A DNA stretch of 64,000 nucleotides from Lepidostoma basale (GCA_022606425.2 JAHDVF020001363.1:434001-498000); one strand, 5' to 3'; positions 9,768 to 20,759 are shown, counted from the first letter of the stretch. Made by a program: numbers and translations. The notes: generated by a model not told the origin, from the letters alone.

Positions 9768-12700
9768 GTAAGGTCGACCTATTTAACTGGGGTATTTTTT
9801 TATTTATTATATTCAACCATACAGTCTGCAACATTAGCGTGATCGGTGTAAATCTGGAACAAGTAGATGAGTTTGTGTATTTAGGAAGTATGTTTACAGT
9901 GGAGAGGGATATTGAAAGAAGGGTTGGGGCAGGCAACAGAGTGAATGGTGCACTTAAAGTTGTCATCGCAAACAAAAGCCTACCCAAAAAAGCTAAAATA
10001 GTAGTGCACAATGATGTTCTTGTACTCTTATGTATGGAAACGACGCATGGAACTGGCAGAAGAAGGATGAGAGCAGAATAAATGCGGTAGAGATGAGGTC
10101 CCTTAGACGTATGTGTAATAGAGAACTCGGCCGTACTGGAGGATGTTCGGCTTTTTGTCCCCGATAGATATCTCCGACCGCGACAGCACAGATTGTTTTG
10201 CCTACCAGCCGCCAGAACCAATCTGCTTCTGGTGACACCGGTGGGAAGAGCAATTAGTCTGCTGAACACGGTCTCCTCGGAGATTGACGTATTTCATGTT
10301 AGTGAAAGTACGTTCAGAAGGCAAATACTCTTAATTCTGGAGAGTATCCTGTCTTCCTAATGTTGAACCATCTCTCATGCGTTTCTGGTAGTATACTATA
10401 CACAATATATTATTTTACCTGTTCTCAATAGACGCCTCAACAATTAATTTTGTAATGTCTGTTGATGAAATAAACTGATTTGATTTGATAGAACGATGTG
10501 CGACAGAATCTCAAATGCTGATATTAGAAAGGAATGTAGAGCAGAAGCAGGTATTATGAAAGGATCGCTGTTTTGGTTCAGACACGGAGCGCATGGATGG
10601 AGAAAGAATGGTTAAGAAAGTATAAGTTAATGTAAATGGAGTACGGAGTGGAGGCAGACCGAGGAAAACATGGCATGACCAAATTAATCAAAATTTAAAG
10701 GTTGGTCATGTTAGAAGTCGGAAGAATCAACGTGCATGTATGACTCACTGTATGAATGTGGAGGAAGCTAGAGAGGTATGCCAGGATAGGATAGTGTGGC
10801 GGTCCATTCTCTCTGCCTACCCCTGCGGTGTGATGGTTTGTTTGTTTTTTTAGTTTGTTTGATTTTGACATGCGGAAAAAATGAATGAAGAAATATTGGT
10901 AAAAATAAATACATGTTAACGATGTAAATGGAACTAGAAATAGAGAAAGACAAATATTGAATAGCCACCACGTAAGGAGTCAGAGAAATCAACGTGCATG
11001 CATAACACAATGTTGCGATGAGTGTCAGGGATGAAAAGTGTAGCAGTTCATTATTTCTGCCTACCTCTTCCAAAAGACGGCAAGTTGGTTTGTCGTTCTT
11101 GTTATGAAGAGGAGTGGCCCTATGTTAAGACCCTGTGGCACTCCAGAATACGCAAGAAAATTTCTGATTGAAAAATTCATACTGTGTTGTTTCTTTTATC
11201 CCGCAGCGGTCCAGAGAACGTGGTCTACTTCCGCGGCTCCGAAGCCCTGACGGAGGAGCTCTCTCGCACGCCGGGGGCCGTGTGGCTGGTGGAGTTCTAC
11301 GCGGCGTGGCACCCGGCCTGCGTCAACTTTGCCCCTGTGTTTTCACAGCTGTCCTCGCAGTTCTGCCTTCCCCTGCTGCGCTTCGGGAAGCTGGACGTCG
11401 GACGGTATCCCGAGGCGGCCGCCAAGTACGGAGTCCTGGACAGTTCCCTCAGCAGACAGCTGCCCACCCTCATTTTATTCCGCGGAGGCAAGGAGGCCAT
11501 GCGAAGACCTGAAGCCGACTCCAAAAATAGACTCCAGAAGTCTGTACCCGTTCTTAATTAACTAACTAATTAACTAGCTAAATAACCAAAGAATGTACTT
11601 CCAAACTTTTTTCCTGCCATATTTCCTCAACATTTATACATCGTGACATGCACGCGCGTCAATTTCTCTGACTCCTCACGTGGCCGACATTCAATATTAG
11701 ATTAATTTGATTGTGCCACGTTTTCCTTGGTCTACCTCTATTTCTAGTTCCATTTACATCATTAACATATACTTTTTTTTACAATTCTTTCCACGTGTCC
11801 AAACCGTCTTTAACGATCCTTTCATTATTTTGTTCATAACACTTTCATTCGCACCACATTCACTTCTTTTATTTTCATTTGACACTCTATCATATACAGA
11901 GTATCCACACATTCGTCACTTCGTTCATTTTGGCACCTGCATCCAACCCTTTTAGCTCTGTCATACCGCACCGCATTCACTTCTTATATTTTCATTCGGC
12001 ACTATCATACACAGAATATTCCACATTCGTTTAAGAGATCTCATTTCTACTGCATTTATTCTACTTTCATTCTTCTTTTTCCAGTTCCATGCTTCGCTTA
12101 ATGGTCGGTACAGAAACACCATTGTGAACTGCCATTTAAGTTTGTTTGCAATGACAACTTTAAGTGCACCGTTCAATCTGTTACTGCCTTAACATTTATT
12201 TATTAATTTTTTTTTTTTGAATGTATACAAATACTTGTACACGAATACTGGATTTCACCCATTGCGGGTTATCAATTCAAGGATTAATTGTATCTCAATA
12301 GAGACGAAGATTCGCCTTCGTTCGTGGGTGAAATCCAGTATTCGTGTACAAGTATTTGTATACATTAAAAAAAAAATGTTGTAAACATAACTGGTCCAAG
12401 TTTGGCATATAGATAGGACTGACATCTCCAGGCGGCTTCTAACAATGCGCTAATGGCGGGGTAGCCTTTCACATTGTGTTAAAAAGATGTTCTGCTTAGT
12501 GCTTAATAAACACAAATCTTCATAGATGGCGTTAGTATGTAGATTGTATAAACTTCCACGTAAAGAGTAGTCTTGGAGTTTAACATATATACAACTTCCA
12601 AAAAGTTTGTCAGACATGGTGATCATAAGAAGGAAGGTGGAATGGGGAGTGTTGTATTACATAAAGCGTGCGCTTAACCCAACCAATGACAGGTCATAAG

Positions 12701-12927
12701 TCCTGTAAACACCTTGATCAACCATATTCAGTTTCCAGTTTGCATCTTGGTCTCTATTGAGATACAATTAATTCTTGAATTAATTTATTATTTTGTTTTG
12801 CAGATTCTTCTTTTCGGAAGACAACGTGAAGGCCACGTTCGACTTGGTGTCCATCTACAAGGACTGCAAGGAGAAGCCCCAGCCGGTGGTGAAGGCAGAG
12901 AAGTTGAAGGGAGGGAAAGCAGATTGA
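9409..12927 (+). CDS. TMX2: TMX2-like thioredoxin-related ER membrane protein (3 exons)
   Basis: Exons 9409-9767, 11207-11539 and 12804-12927 join in frame (GT-AG, phases 2 and 2) to 271 aa. Exon 1 holds several hydrophobic segments (about residues 14-34, 52-64, 75-92 and 100-114). Exon 2 begins at the conserved SGPENVVYFRG (120-130), then the thioredoxin fold: WLVEFYAAWHPAC (146-158), FGKLDVGRYP (179-188) and the cis-proline loop RQLPTLILF (203-211). Exon 3 ends the fold with SEDNVKATFDLVSIYKDC and a lysine-rich tail. The TMX2 family lacks a normal CXXC. Here the active-site position is HPAC, with one cysteine, so classical disulfide exchange is unlikely. TMX2 sits in the ER membrane near mitochondrial contacts. 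The tail ends GGKAD, without the C-terminal di-lysine retrieval signal I expect in vertebrate TMX2. ATG 9409 is chosen because a frame with TMX2 character starts there and AT-rich non-coding DNA precedes it. Confidence 0.9.
9815..11095 (+). mobile_element. Nested LINEs in TMX2 intron 1
   Basis: LINE-A sequence at 9815-10120 (NISVIGVNLEQVDEFVYLGS, RRVGAGNRVNGALKVVI) is broken by a LINE-B 3' end at 10122-10488 (RTNLLLVTPVGRAIS, tail of TTTGAT units). LINE-A resumes at 10489 (RMCDRISNADIRKECRAE) and ends near 10860 in GTTT units. A further worn LINE-A piece follows at 10862-11090. All are in sense orientation to TMX2 and spliced out. Confidence 0.8.
11207..11539 (+). CDS. TMX2: TMX2 exon 2 (thioredoxin core)
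   Basis: Acceptor TTTTATCCCGCAG (ends 11206). Donor CAGAA|GTCTGT, which is weak but the only GT that restores the frame into exon 3, giving Lys231. Confidence 0.85.
11560..12190 (-). mobile_element. Two LINE-A fragments in TMX2 intron 2
   Basis: Minus-strand pieces 11560-11930 and 11945-12190. The second encodes MNGALKVVIANK, AWNWKKKNESRINAVEMRSL and VPNENIRSECG. Both are truncated. Confidence 0.75.
12215..12795. repeat. Non-autonomous element with internal fold-back, TMX2 intron 2
   Basis: A member of the roughly 450-bp dispersed family seen near-complete at 57890-58380. Here 12218-12275 (TGAATGTATACAAATACTTG, then the GGATTTCACCCATTGCGGG block) is repeated in inverted orientation at 12325-12368, forming a hairpin. 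The rest (to 12795) carries the diagnostic TTAACCCAACCAATGACAGG and TGTCAGACATGGTG blocks. No coding capacity. Confidence 0.7.
12804..12927 (+). CDS. TMX2: TMX2 exon 3
   Basis: Acceptor ATTTTGTTTTGCAG (ends 12803). 40 codons, stop TGA 12925-12927. Confidence 0.85.
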
Positions 12928-12974
12928 GGCGTGCATAGAAGAGAGCCAATAGAAACTAGACGTAGTGTGATTTT

Positions 12975-12980
12975 AATAAA
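12975..12980 (+). terminator. TMX2: Poly(A) signal of TMX2
   Basis: AATAAA 48 bases after the stop codon, the first such signal in the 3' UTR. Confidence 0.6.
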
Positions 12981-13108
12981 ATATATTTAATTTATTATCT
13001 AGCGGATAATTCTTTACACCATTATTGCTATAAATTGATTTATTTGTATAATTAAATATATATTTTAGAGATAGAATATCAAATATAATATTAATACACT
13101 TTTAATTA

Positions 13109-13696
13109 GACCAGTTTCTGCTACCTCGGTAGTATGATACAGGCTCGGGAGGTACAGAGGAAGATGTAGCCAGCAGACTCAACAAGGCAAGGGGAGCTTT
13201 CGCCCTGTATGGCGTTCCGGTATCATTTCGAGAAAGCTCAAGCTCCAAATATTCAGCAGTAGCGTTAAAAGCGTACTGCTGTACGGATGTGAGACTTGGA
13301 AGTCTATCGCGGACGTTATTGGTAAACTCCAGGTGCCTTCGCTCAATATTCAAAATCTATTGGCCCCAAACAGTGTCAAATGCCGCTCTCTGGACTATGG
13401 CAGGCGAAAAACCAATTAGAGAACAGGTCGCTAGAAGCAAATGGCAGTGGATCGGTCACACTCTGAGACGGAACCCAGCCTGCATCGCTCAGGGCGCACT
13501 AGACTGGTCCCCTATGGGGGGAAAGAGGAAGCGAGGCAGACCTAGAGCCACCTGGAGAAGAGCCCTGCAGGACGAGGTTAAAGCAGCAGTCACTTGGGAT
13601 GATGTTAGGCATCAGGCATGCGATAGAGTCGGGTGGAGAAGGTTCCTTGAGGCCCTATGCACCACAGAGGTGTGACAGGACAAAAAGAAGAAGAAT
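13109..13696 (+). mobile_element. LINE-C 3' half
   Basis: Frames encode FCYLGSMIQARGG, ARGAFA, then an intact 128-codon C-terminal frame (13289-13675) with VSNAALWTMAGEKPIREQVA, WQWIGHTLRRNPACIAQGAL, GRPRATWRR and WRRFLEALCTTEV, ending in an AAG-rich tail. It lies just downstream of TMX2 in the same direction. Confidence 0.85.
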
Positions 13697-13699
13697 TAA

Positions 13700-14130
13700 T
13701 ACACTTTTAATTAGTTTAAGACACTTGAAGGGTACAGTTCAGTATGAAAGAATTAGATGGCATAAACGCTGGTGTGAAAATGAAGGATATGTCCATCAGC
13801 TGTTTGCTATATGCAGACGATGCTGTTTTAATCGCTGACAGCATGGACCATCTACAGTCCTAGTGTCAAGAGTGTACCAAGTATGCAATAAGTGTGACCT
13901 TGTGATGAACGTGTCCAAGTCTAAAGTGATGGTATTTGAAAAGGAAGAATGTATGACGGATTGTGATATAAGTGACAATGGTAAGAAATTAGAGCAAGTT
14001 ACCGAATTTGTTTATCTGGGAAGCATGTTTACAGGAGATAGAAGAATGGAGGAAGATATCGGAAGAAGGGTAGGAGCTGGAAACAATAAATGGTGCAATC
14101 AAAGTCATTCTTGACATGCACACATTCCCG
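13700..14130 (+). mobile_element. LINE-A reverse transcriptase fragment with YADD catalytic motif
   Basis: CLLYADDAVLIADSMDHLQS (13801-13857) is the RT palm catalytic block with both aspartates present. The next frame continues NKCDLVMNVSKSKVMVFEKE and FVYLGSMFTGDRRM, so this is the part of LINE-A just upstream of the many C-terminal pieces. A stop after HLQS breaks it. Confidence 0.85.
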
Positions 14131-14132
14131 AT

Positions 14133-14231
14133 GATGGCAGTGTGATTGTCACACTGTCTTTGGCCGGTAATCGAACCCGCGACCTTCGGTGTGGTTGCAG
14201 TCGAAGCACTTACCACTCGGCCAGGAAGGTC
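14133..14231 (-). repeat. tRNA-derived SINE fragment
   Basis: The minus strand reads AGTGGTAAGTGC near an A-box position and GGTTCGATTACC at the B box, then the shared GACAGTGTGACAATCACACT segment. This is the most tRNA-like of the three copies. It is not a functional tRNA, since it has no cloverleaf. Confidence 0.6.
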
Positions 14232-15085
14232 GTAAATCGAATCAAATCAGTTTATTTACCCAAAAAACATTACAAACAGCATAAATGTTTAAGGCATCTA
14301 TTGAGTACAGGTCAAATATTATACACATACAACACCAACAGGAGCAGACTCGAAAGTGGTTCTGTGATATGGAGTCCTCACGAGGCGAGATATTCCGTTA
14401 TGCTGGAGAGGGTTCAGAAAAAAATTCTGAGGTATCTCTACATGAGGGAGTATGGTAGTTATCCGTGGCTCTATCCCATGGCATTTCTTTTAGGAATGCT
14501 AGGAACCAATTCTTTACAGCTTCGAAGAGATGGGCATCTCATTACCCATTTCTTTAAATTAATCAGGGGATATTTCGAGAACTCGGCCGTGCTAGAGGGT
14601 GTTGGTCCTTTTGTCCCTGATAGATTTCTCCGACAGCGACAGCACAGATTGTTTTACCAACCGGCCACCAGAACCAATCTGCCTCTGGTGACACCGGTGG
14701 GAAGAGCAATTAGTCTGCTAAACGCGGTCTCCTCGGATATCGACGTCTTTTATATTAGTGAAGGTACGTTCAGGGGACAAATACTCTCGACTTTAGAAGG
14801 TATCTTGTCTTCCTGCAGTGGAACAATCTCTAATGCGTTCCTGGTACTATGTTGTATGTATATAATATTTTACCTGTACTTAAAAGATGCCTTAAACATT
14901 TTCCTGTTTGTAATGTCTTTTGAGTTAATAAACTGATTTGATTTGAATACCAGGAGCGCATTAGAGATGGTTCCACTGCAGGAAAACAAGATACTTTCTA
15001 AAGTCAAGAATATTTGTCCCCTGAACGTACTTTCACTAATATGAAAGACGCCGATCTCCGAGGAGACCGCGTAAATCATATAATT
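14232..15085. mobile_element. LINE-B copies in fold-back arrangement
   Basis: 14232-14335 is an antisense LINE-B 3' UTR. 14336-14945 is a sense copy with GSVIWSPHEARYSVMLERVQ, SYPWLYPMAFLLGMLGTNSL and LPLVTPVGRAISLLNAVSS, ending in TTTGAT units. 14946-15085 is antisense again. The middle copy has one long frame of about 200 codons. Confidence 0.85.
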
Positions 15086-15111
15086 TGTAACTAACTAACT
15101 TACCATCGTAT

Positions 15112-15435
15112 CCACCAGGCTAAACTTGCCTTCAACAAAAAATCTGAAATATTTGAGTCTAATAACATAGACCTGAACCTCCGAAAACAACTTATAAAAA
15201 CATTGGTGCGGAGTGTTTTACTGTACGGCTGCGAGACTTGGTGCCTGGGCGAAAGAGAGCGCAAAAGGCTGGAGGCATTTGAAATGTGGACCTACTGACG
15301 AATTGCCCATGTTTCATGAAGGGACCACATTACAAATGAGGAGGTTCTCACCAGAGTTGAAGAGAACAGGCATGGATCGCCACAATGCTCTGTCCTGGCA
15401 TACCTCTCGGGTTTTTTCTACATTCATACATCGTA
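15112..15435 (+). mobile_element. LINE-F fragment
   Basis: Encodes in broken frames IHQAKLAFNKKSEIFESNN, LLYGCETWCLGERERKRLEA and RDHITNEEVL, matching the copy at 38305-38915. Confidence 0.75.
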
Positions 15436-15795
15436 CCTTCGCTCAATATTCAAAATCTATTGGCCCCAAACAGTGTCAAATGCCGTTCTCTGGACCATGG
15501 CAGGTGAAAAGCCAATTAGAGAACAAGTCGCTAGGCGCAAATGGCAGTGGATCGGTCACACTCTGAGACGGAACCCAGCCTGCATCGCTCAGGGCGCACT
15601 AGACTGGTCCCCTATGGGGGAAAGAGAAAGCGAGGCAGACCTAGAGCCACCTGGAGAAGAACCCTGCAGGGCGAGGTTAAGGCAGCAGGTCTCACTTGGG
15701 ACGATGTTAAGCATCAGGCATGCGATAGTCGGGTGGAGAAGATTCCTTGAGGCCCTATGCACCACGGAGGTGTGACAGGACAAAAAGAAGAAGAA
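15436..15795 (+). mobile_element. LINE-C 3' end copy
   Basis: Near identical to the 3' part of 13109-13696 (VSNAVLWTMAGEKPIREQVA, WQWIGHTLRRNPACIAQGAL) but with frameshifts in the GRPRATW block. AAG-rich tail at 15780-15796. Confidence 0.85.
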
Positions 15796-15799
15796 GAGA

Positions 15800-16110
15800 C
15801 ATCGTACCATGCACGCACATCGATTATTCCGACATCGAATGTGGCCACCTTTTAGTAATTGATTAATTTGGTCATGCCATGTTTTCCTCGGTCGTCGTCG
15901 GCTTTTTTTTCCACTCACGCTGCTTGTGTACAACTTTTTAACCATTCTAATCTCAACCATTCTGCCCCGTTCCTTCTTTCAATATCCCTCCCCACTCACC
16001 CGCCCTTTGTAAACATACTTCCTAAATACACAATTTTCAACATTCACGGTAATGCGTATCATTTCTACCTTTTGCCAATTCCATGCTTCGCTTCCTTTCA
16101 TGAGGGGAGA
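15800..16110 (-). mobile_element. LINE-A fragment
   Basis: Minus strand: VEIRMVKKLYTSSVSGKKSR, PRKTWHDQINQLLKGGHIR and ACMVRCL, then a jump to upstream LINE-A sequence (RRVGxG, the region around 16000). Confidence 0.75.
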
Positions 16111-16720
16111 AATACAAATAAAATCAAATAATATATGAAATAATTTATTTTTTAGTAAAAATTAACATCTAGAACAAAATGACATCAAAATACATTAGAA
16201 AAGAGTGAAATTTGATACATAAAACACAGTTAAAACTACACCGAAGATGGAAACTATATTGGTCTCCAAAACGTTGGTCGAAGAGACATCAGCGTGTCTA
16301 AGTTTCATAGAAAATCCGTTTTTTATTAACAATATTGGGTTTTTCATTATAAACGCTCAAACTTTCCAGTTGCCTCAAATGTATGCATTAAATGACATAT
16401 TGTGGACTCTGCAGGGCGGCCATGAACGCCGTATAAATTGGCAAACAGAGCACTAATTTTGATAATAGATTTTAACAATTTCAACGCATTGTTGAAGAGT
16501 GTAGCGTTCCACGATGAAATGACAAGACTAAAAGGGTATTCTTGTCGAATTTGACAGCTATCGCTTTACTTAAATGGCTGCTATACGCCGTCAAAGTTCA
16601 TGCGTCCCTATTAAAAAACTCTTTAACCACCAGGTTACACCATCTGCAGCGAAGACGCGGCGGCCATTTGGCCGAAATTATATTCCATACATAATGTCAT
16701 TGAATTTCCTTTAAGATTAA
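16111..16720. other. AT-rich, no gene or recognised repeat
   Basis: An incidental open frame (16247-16456) has no motif. Composition is that of neutral intergenic DNA. Confidence 0.4.
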
Positions 16721-16724
16721 AGTA

Positions 16725-17475
16725 TAATGGTGGCAATATCACTTAGACATGTTCCTTTATTTCATTTCAAAGTTCAAGCGCTTTTAATGAAAAACTCCAC
16801 ATTAAATAAGACATTACTTCACGAGGAAGCGGCAAAAGTAGGTCTCAAGATTAACATATCCAAGACAGTAGACCTACGAGTGTCCTCAAATGACTCCACC
16901 CCAATCTTGCTCCACGGTGTCCCCCTTGTGACCACGGCCAGCTTCTGCTACCTCTATAATATGATACAGGCTCGGGAGGTACGGAGGAAGATGTAGCCAG
17001 CAGACTCAACAAGGCAAGGGGAGCTTTCGCCCTGTATGGCGTTCCGGTATCATTTCGAGAAAGCTCAAGCTCCAAATATTCAGGAGACTTGGAAATCTAC
17101 CGCGGACGTTATTGGAAAACTCCAGGTGTTTATATTATAGATAGCTGCCTTCGCTCAATATTCAACATCTATTGGACACAAACAGTGTCAAATGCCGTTC
17201 TCTGGACCATGGCAGGCGAAAAGCCAATCAGAGAACAAGTCGCTAGACGCAAATGGCAGTGGATCGGTCACACTCTGAGACGGAACCCAGCCTGCATCGC
17301 TCAGGGCGCACTAGACTGGTCCCCTATGGGGGGAAAGAGGAAGCGAGGCAGACGAGGTTAAAGCAGCAGTCACTTGGGATGATGTTAGGCATCAGGCATG
17401 GGATAGAGTCGGGTGGAGAAGGTTCCTTGAGGCCCTATGCACCACGGAGGTGTGACAGGACAAGAAGAAGAAAAC
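16725..17475 (+). mobile_element. LINE-C copy
   Basis: Starts further upstream than other LINE-C pieces: EEAAKVGLKINISKTVDLRV, SFCYL and the ARGAFA segment. It then continues VSNAVLWTMAGEKPIREQVA and WQWIGHTLRRNPACIAQGAL, with part of the GRPRATW block deleted, and ends in AAGAAGAAA. Confidence 0.85.
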
Positions 17476-17578
17476 ATTATTACACCAATACAGCGCGAGC
17501 CAAATCGATGTAAAGGGTATATCTACCATATTGATTCTCATGACATGTGATAGGTAGCTAATCTATCGCCGTTTTATG

Positions 17579-17690
17579 CTACGTGAATTCTACACCAGAC
17601 CAAAGACAGTGTGACAATCACACTGCTATTGCCGGGAATCGAATCTGGGACCTTTGGTGTGGCAGGCATAGCTCTATCTACTCGGCGAAA
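17579..17690 (-). repeat. tRNA-derived SINE fragment
   Basis: Carries the AGATTCGATTCCC B-box-like sequence on the minus strand and the conserved GACAGTGTGACAATCACACT stretch. Confidence 0.5.
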
Positions 17691-18054
17691 CACGTCATTC
17701 ATATAAAATATAATAAAACTTGTATCTACTAACAAACAGACGTTTTATTCGTATTAGTTACATACAATTTTTGCAGTGGAACTCGATACAACGAATCTCA
17801 AGGGGTTTTATAAAACTTGTATATCAAACTATGAGACATGGGAAACAAATCAATTATGGGACTAGAAGTTAAGTTTATTCCGTTGTTTTTAATAACATTT
17901 CTAGATCATTTAAAGTTATATTTGTTTAATGAGTGATCTCTCTTTTTGTTTATTAAATGCATTAATTCATACACTGAAGAAGGAAAGTCTGTGTCCTGAA
18001 ACATGCTTGTGAAAGGTGCAAAAAAGTGTTGTGAAAATAATGAAATCTTCAAAG
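17691..18054. other. Short dispersed repeat, then unassigned AT-rich DNA
   Basis: 17691-17770 matches the roughly 80-bp repeat at 9190 and 54890 (ATAATAAAACTTGT, CAGACGTTTTATTCGTA). No gene follows. Confidence 0.35.
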
Positions 18055-18665
18055 AATCCCCTGATAAGTGTGCACCCATCCCTCCTTATCTGTAAACTAT
18101 TGGTCCCCTGCATGCCCAAGAGGAATGCAGTGGGATAAAGCCACGGATAGCTACCAAACTATCTCTATCCCACGGCATTTCTTTTGGGAATGCTCGGAAC
18201 CAATTCTCTACAGCTTCGAAGAAATGGACATCTAATTACCCATTTCTTTAGATTAATTAGGGGATACTTCGAGAACTCGGCCGTGCTGGAGGGTGTTCGG
18301 CTTTTTGTCCCCGATAGATATCTCCGACAGCACAGATTGTTTTACCTACCGGCCGCCAGAACCAATCTGCCTCTGGTGACACCGGTGGGAAGAGCAATTA
18401 GTCTGCTGAACGCGCTCTCTTTGGAAATTGATGTCTTTCATGTTAGTGAAAGTACGTAATTCTGGAGAGTATACTGTCTTCCTACTGTTGAACCATCTCT
18501 CATGCGTTTCTGGTAGTATACTATACACAATATATTATTTTACCTGTTCTCAATAGATGCCTTAACAATTAATTTTGTAATGTCTGTTGATGAAATAAAC
18601 TGATTTGATTTGAAACTCCCTCATGTAGAGATATCTCAGAAATCTTTTCTGAACTCTCTTTAACA
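18055..18665. mobile_element. LINE-B copies in fold-back arrangement
   Basis: 18055-18158 is antisense (GGGATAAAGCCACGGATAGC). 18160-18615 is sense with LGMLGTNSLQLRRNGHLITH, YFENSAVLEGVRLFVPDRYL and PVGRAISLLNA, ending in TTTGATTTGA. 18616-18665 is antisense again. The sense copy has a short deletion before the end of its frame. Confidence 0.8.
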
Positions 18666-18984
18666 AAATAATAATAACAGAAATAGTTTGTCAAAAGAAA
18701 AAGATTCGTTTCATCGACGTTCCACTGCATTACAAAATTTAAATATATTTATACCTTATTTAAAATATCCATCACGAAATGGTCTATAAAGATAAAGTCC
18801 GTTGAATCAGAAGCAGAAGACTGGTTATTCGTTAAAAGGCACTCGTTATATTGCGTTATAATCTAAACAAAGAAAGCCGTGCAAAGGCTGTTATCGTGTG
18901 TCTAACGAGGATATGGCACGACTTGAGGAATAGATTTCTGGATCGGATTTTGCAGGATCAGTACCACCTTATCATCGATAGTCA
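18666..18984. other. No gene seen
   Basis: AT-rich with no recognisable coding or repeat signal. Confidence 0.35.
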
Positions 18985-19395
18985 AATTGTTATATCCGAA
19001 GCATTTGAGCGGCCGTAACAATGAAAGAAAAGTCTATGAAGCCTGCGTTCTGCCAGTTGGTACTTATGGTCTTGAAACTGTTACATTGTCCAAACAAAGT
19101 GCTAAGAAACTACGAGTGACCCAAAGAGCCATGTTAGGAATAATCCTAAGAGACTCTAAAATGGCAATGGGCAGGTCACGTAGCCAGAAGCTCAGATGAA
19201 AAGTGGACAAGAAAACTGCTGACTTGGAGACCGTGGACGGCAAAGAGAAGTGCAGGCCGATCGCAACTACGGCGGAAGGATGATCTGAACAGACACGTCG
19301 GAATAACCTGGATGCAGTCCGCACAGGACAGAGTGACATGGAACCGAATGAAGGAGGCCTTTGTCCAGGAGTGGACGGAAATAGGCTGAGGAAGA
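18985..19395 (+). mobile_element. LINE-H 3' end
   Basis: Broken frames carry KVYEACVLPVGTYGLETVTL, SAKKLRVTQRAMLGIILRDS, the GHVAR block, then GRSQLRRKDDLNRHVGI, TWMQSAQDRVTWNRMKEAF and VQEWTEIG, with an AAG-rich tail. A related piece is at 56100-56285. Confidence 0.75.
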
Positions 19396-19600
19396 AGAAG
19401 AAGACCATTGAAAGGGTGGAGAAATTTAAATACCTCGGTAGCATATTAACGCAATCTCTTGACCCAGATGTAGAGATAAAATGCAGAATTGAGGTAACAA
19501 GAGCTACACTTAATAAAATGAAATCACTCTTCTGCAATGATAACATAAATTTGAAACTCCACCAGAGAATGATCAAAATACAATTTATTTGATATTTTTA
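19396..19600 (+). mobile_element. LINE-E fragment
   Basis: ERVEKFKYLGSILTQSLDPD, EIKCRIEVTRATLNKMKSLF and NLKLHQRMIK match the copy at 44056-44691. It is truncated at 19580. Confidence 0.75.
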
Positions 19601-19925
19601 TGTATTTTGTGTGAAGAGTAATTTAATTGTTTACAAGAGCGTTCCGATGTTTCAAATTCGCGCCGGAAGGGCTAGATAATTTATGAACAGTCTGTAAAAT
19701 AAATGTTTTAATTCATTGAAATCAAAAGAAATCTGTTTTATACTTTGTCTGCTCCTTTGAAGTGCAGGTTCTCATATATTTCTGGGTCAAGAGCGACACA
19801 AAAACATACCACTGAAGTGCAAAAAAACTACTCGGGTACTACAATCCTTCAAAATCTCACCACCAAGTCGTGTCTTATCCTTGTTCCAATAGATTTACTT
19901 GCTATTGCATTTATGAGGTATGTAT

Positions 19926-20094
19926 CGTAAGCAGTGGCGGTACTTCCATAGACGCCCAGAAGCCCGGCTTGTGGGAAGAGACGTAAGAGGAATCGCCACA
20001 AGAGTTCTGTAAGCCAAAAGAGGTTTTGTTTCAAAATTTCTTACGCAAGCCGGGCTTCTGGGCTTCTATGGGAGTACCGCTACTGATCGTAAGT
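19926..20094. repeat. Palindromic fold-back element (about 170 bp)
   Basis: CGTAAGCAGTGGCGGTACTTC (19926 on) with CGCCCAGAAGCCCGGCTTG is matched in reverse complement at 20043-20092 (CAAGCCGGGCTTCTGGGC, then GAGTACCGCTACTGATCGTA). The arms are about 50 bp, around a spacer of about 70 bp. No coding capacity. Confidence 0.65.
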
Positions 20095-20290
20095 AAAAAC
20101 TTTTAACAAGCCAAATCACGTCGTCTCTCCAGAATAGGCAGAAAGAATAGACTGCCACATTGTAACGTCCTGACATACTTCTCTCGCTTCGCCCACATTC
20201 ATACATTGTGTCACGTGACATTTATTATTTCATTGTGCCACGTTTTCCTCGGCTTTCTTCTATCTAACTTCAATCTCGTTTCACACTAGC
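20095..20290 (-). mobile_element. LINE-A 3' end fragment
   Basis: Antisense to the 3' terminal LINE-A region (the segment encoding MNV and WxSILSAY), with an internal deletion. Confidence 0.65.
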
Positions 20291-20415
20291 ATTTGTTAAT
20301 TGTTAACTATTATTTTATATTTGTGGTAGCATGTAATTGGCCTCATTTTAATTATTCTAAATGTTTTATTATATATATATTACTGATATCGCTGTATGTA
20401 ACCCTAAATAAACAA

Positions 20416-20674
20416 AAGGCGTGCCACACTGTTTTAAACAAGCTCTCCACATCGGTCTCCACCGGCGGTTCAAAACTGTGTAGACACTTGTTTGAAACCA
20501 AAATTCGTTTGACCTTCAACAAACTTTGTGGACGGAAGCGCGTTTAAACACGCATTCCACATGTGGAGAGCTTGTTTTAAACCAAATGTGGACACTACAC
20601 CAACCGCGGGCTCCACAGCTCTCCACCAAGGTCACCCATGTGGAGAGTTTGTTTCAAACAGTGTGGCCCGCCTT
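20416..20674. mobile_element. MITE-like element with about 37-bp imperfect terminal inverted repeats
   Basis: Left end AAGGCGTGCCACACTGTTTT continuing AAACAAGCTCTCCACAT. Right end ATGTGGAGAGTTTGTTTCAA continuing ACAGTGTGGCCCGCCTT. The arms are inverted repeats with few mismatches. The interior repeats the CTCTCCAC and GTTTTAAAC motifs several times. No coding capacity. A clear target-site duplication was not found. Confidence 0.65.
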
Positions 20675-20759
20675 CAAAGCAAAAAAAATTCTAGCACCGT
20701 TCACGACGTTTACATTTCTTGTCAATTCTTTCCTTGTGTCCAATCCACCATTTACACCG

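Noticed and set aside
14133..14231. tRNA gene
   Set aside because: Only A-box and B-box resemblance remains. No paired acceptor or anticodon stems can be drawn, and related copies are dispersed, so it is a SINE head.
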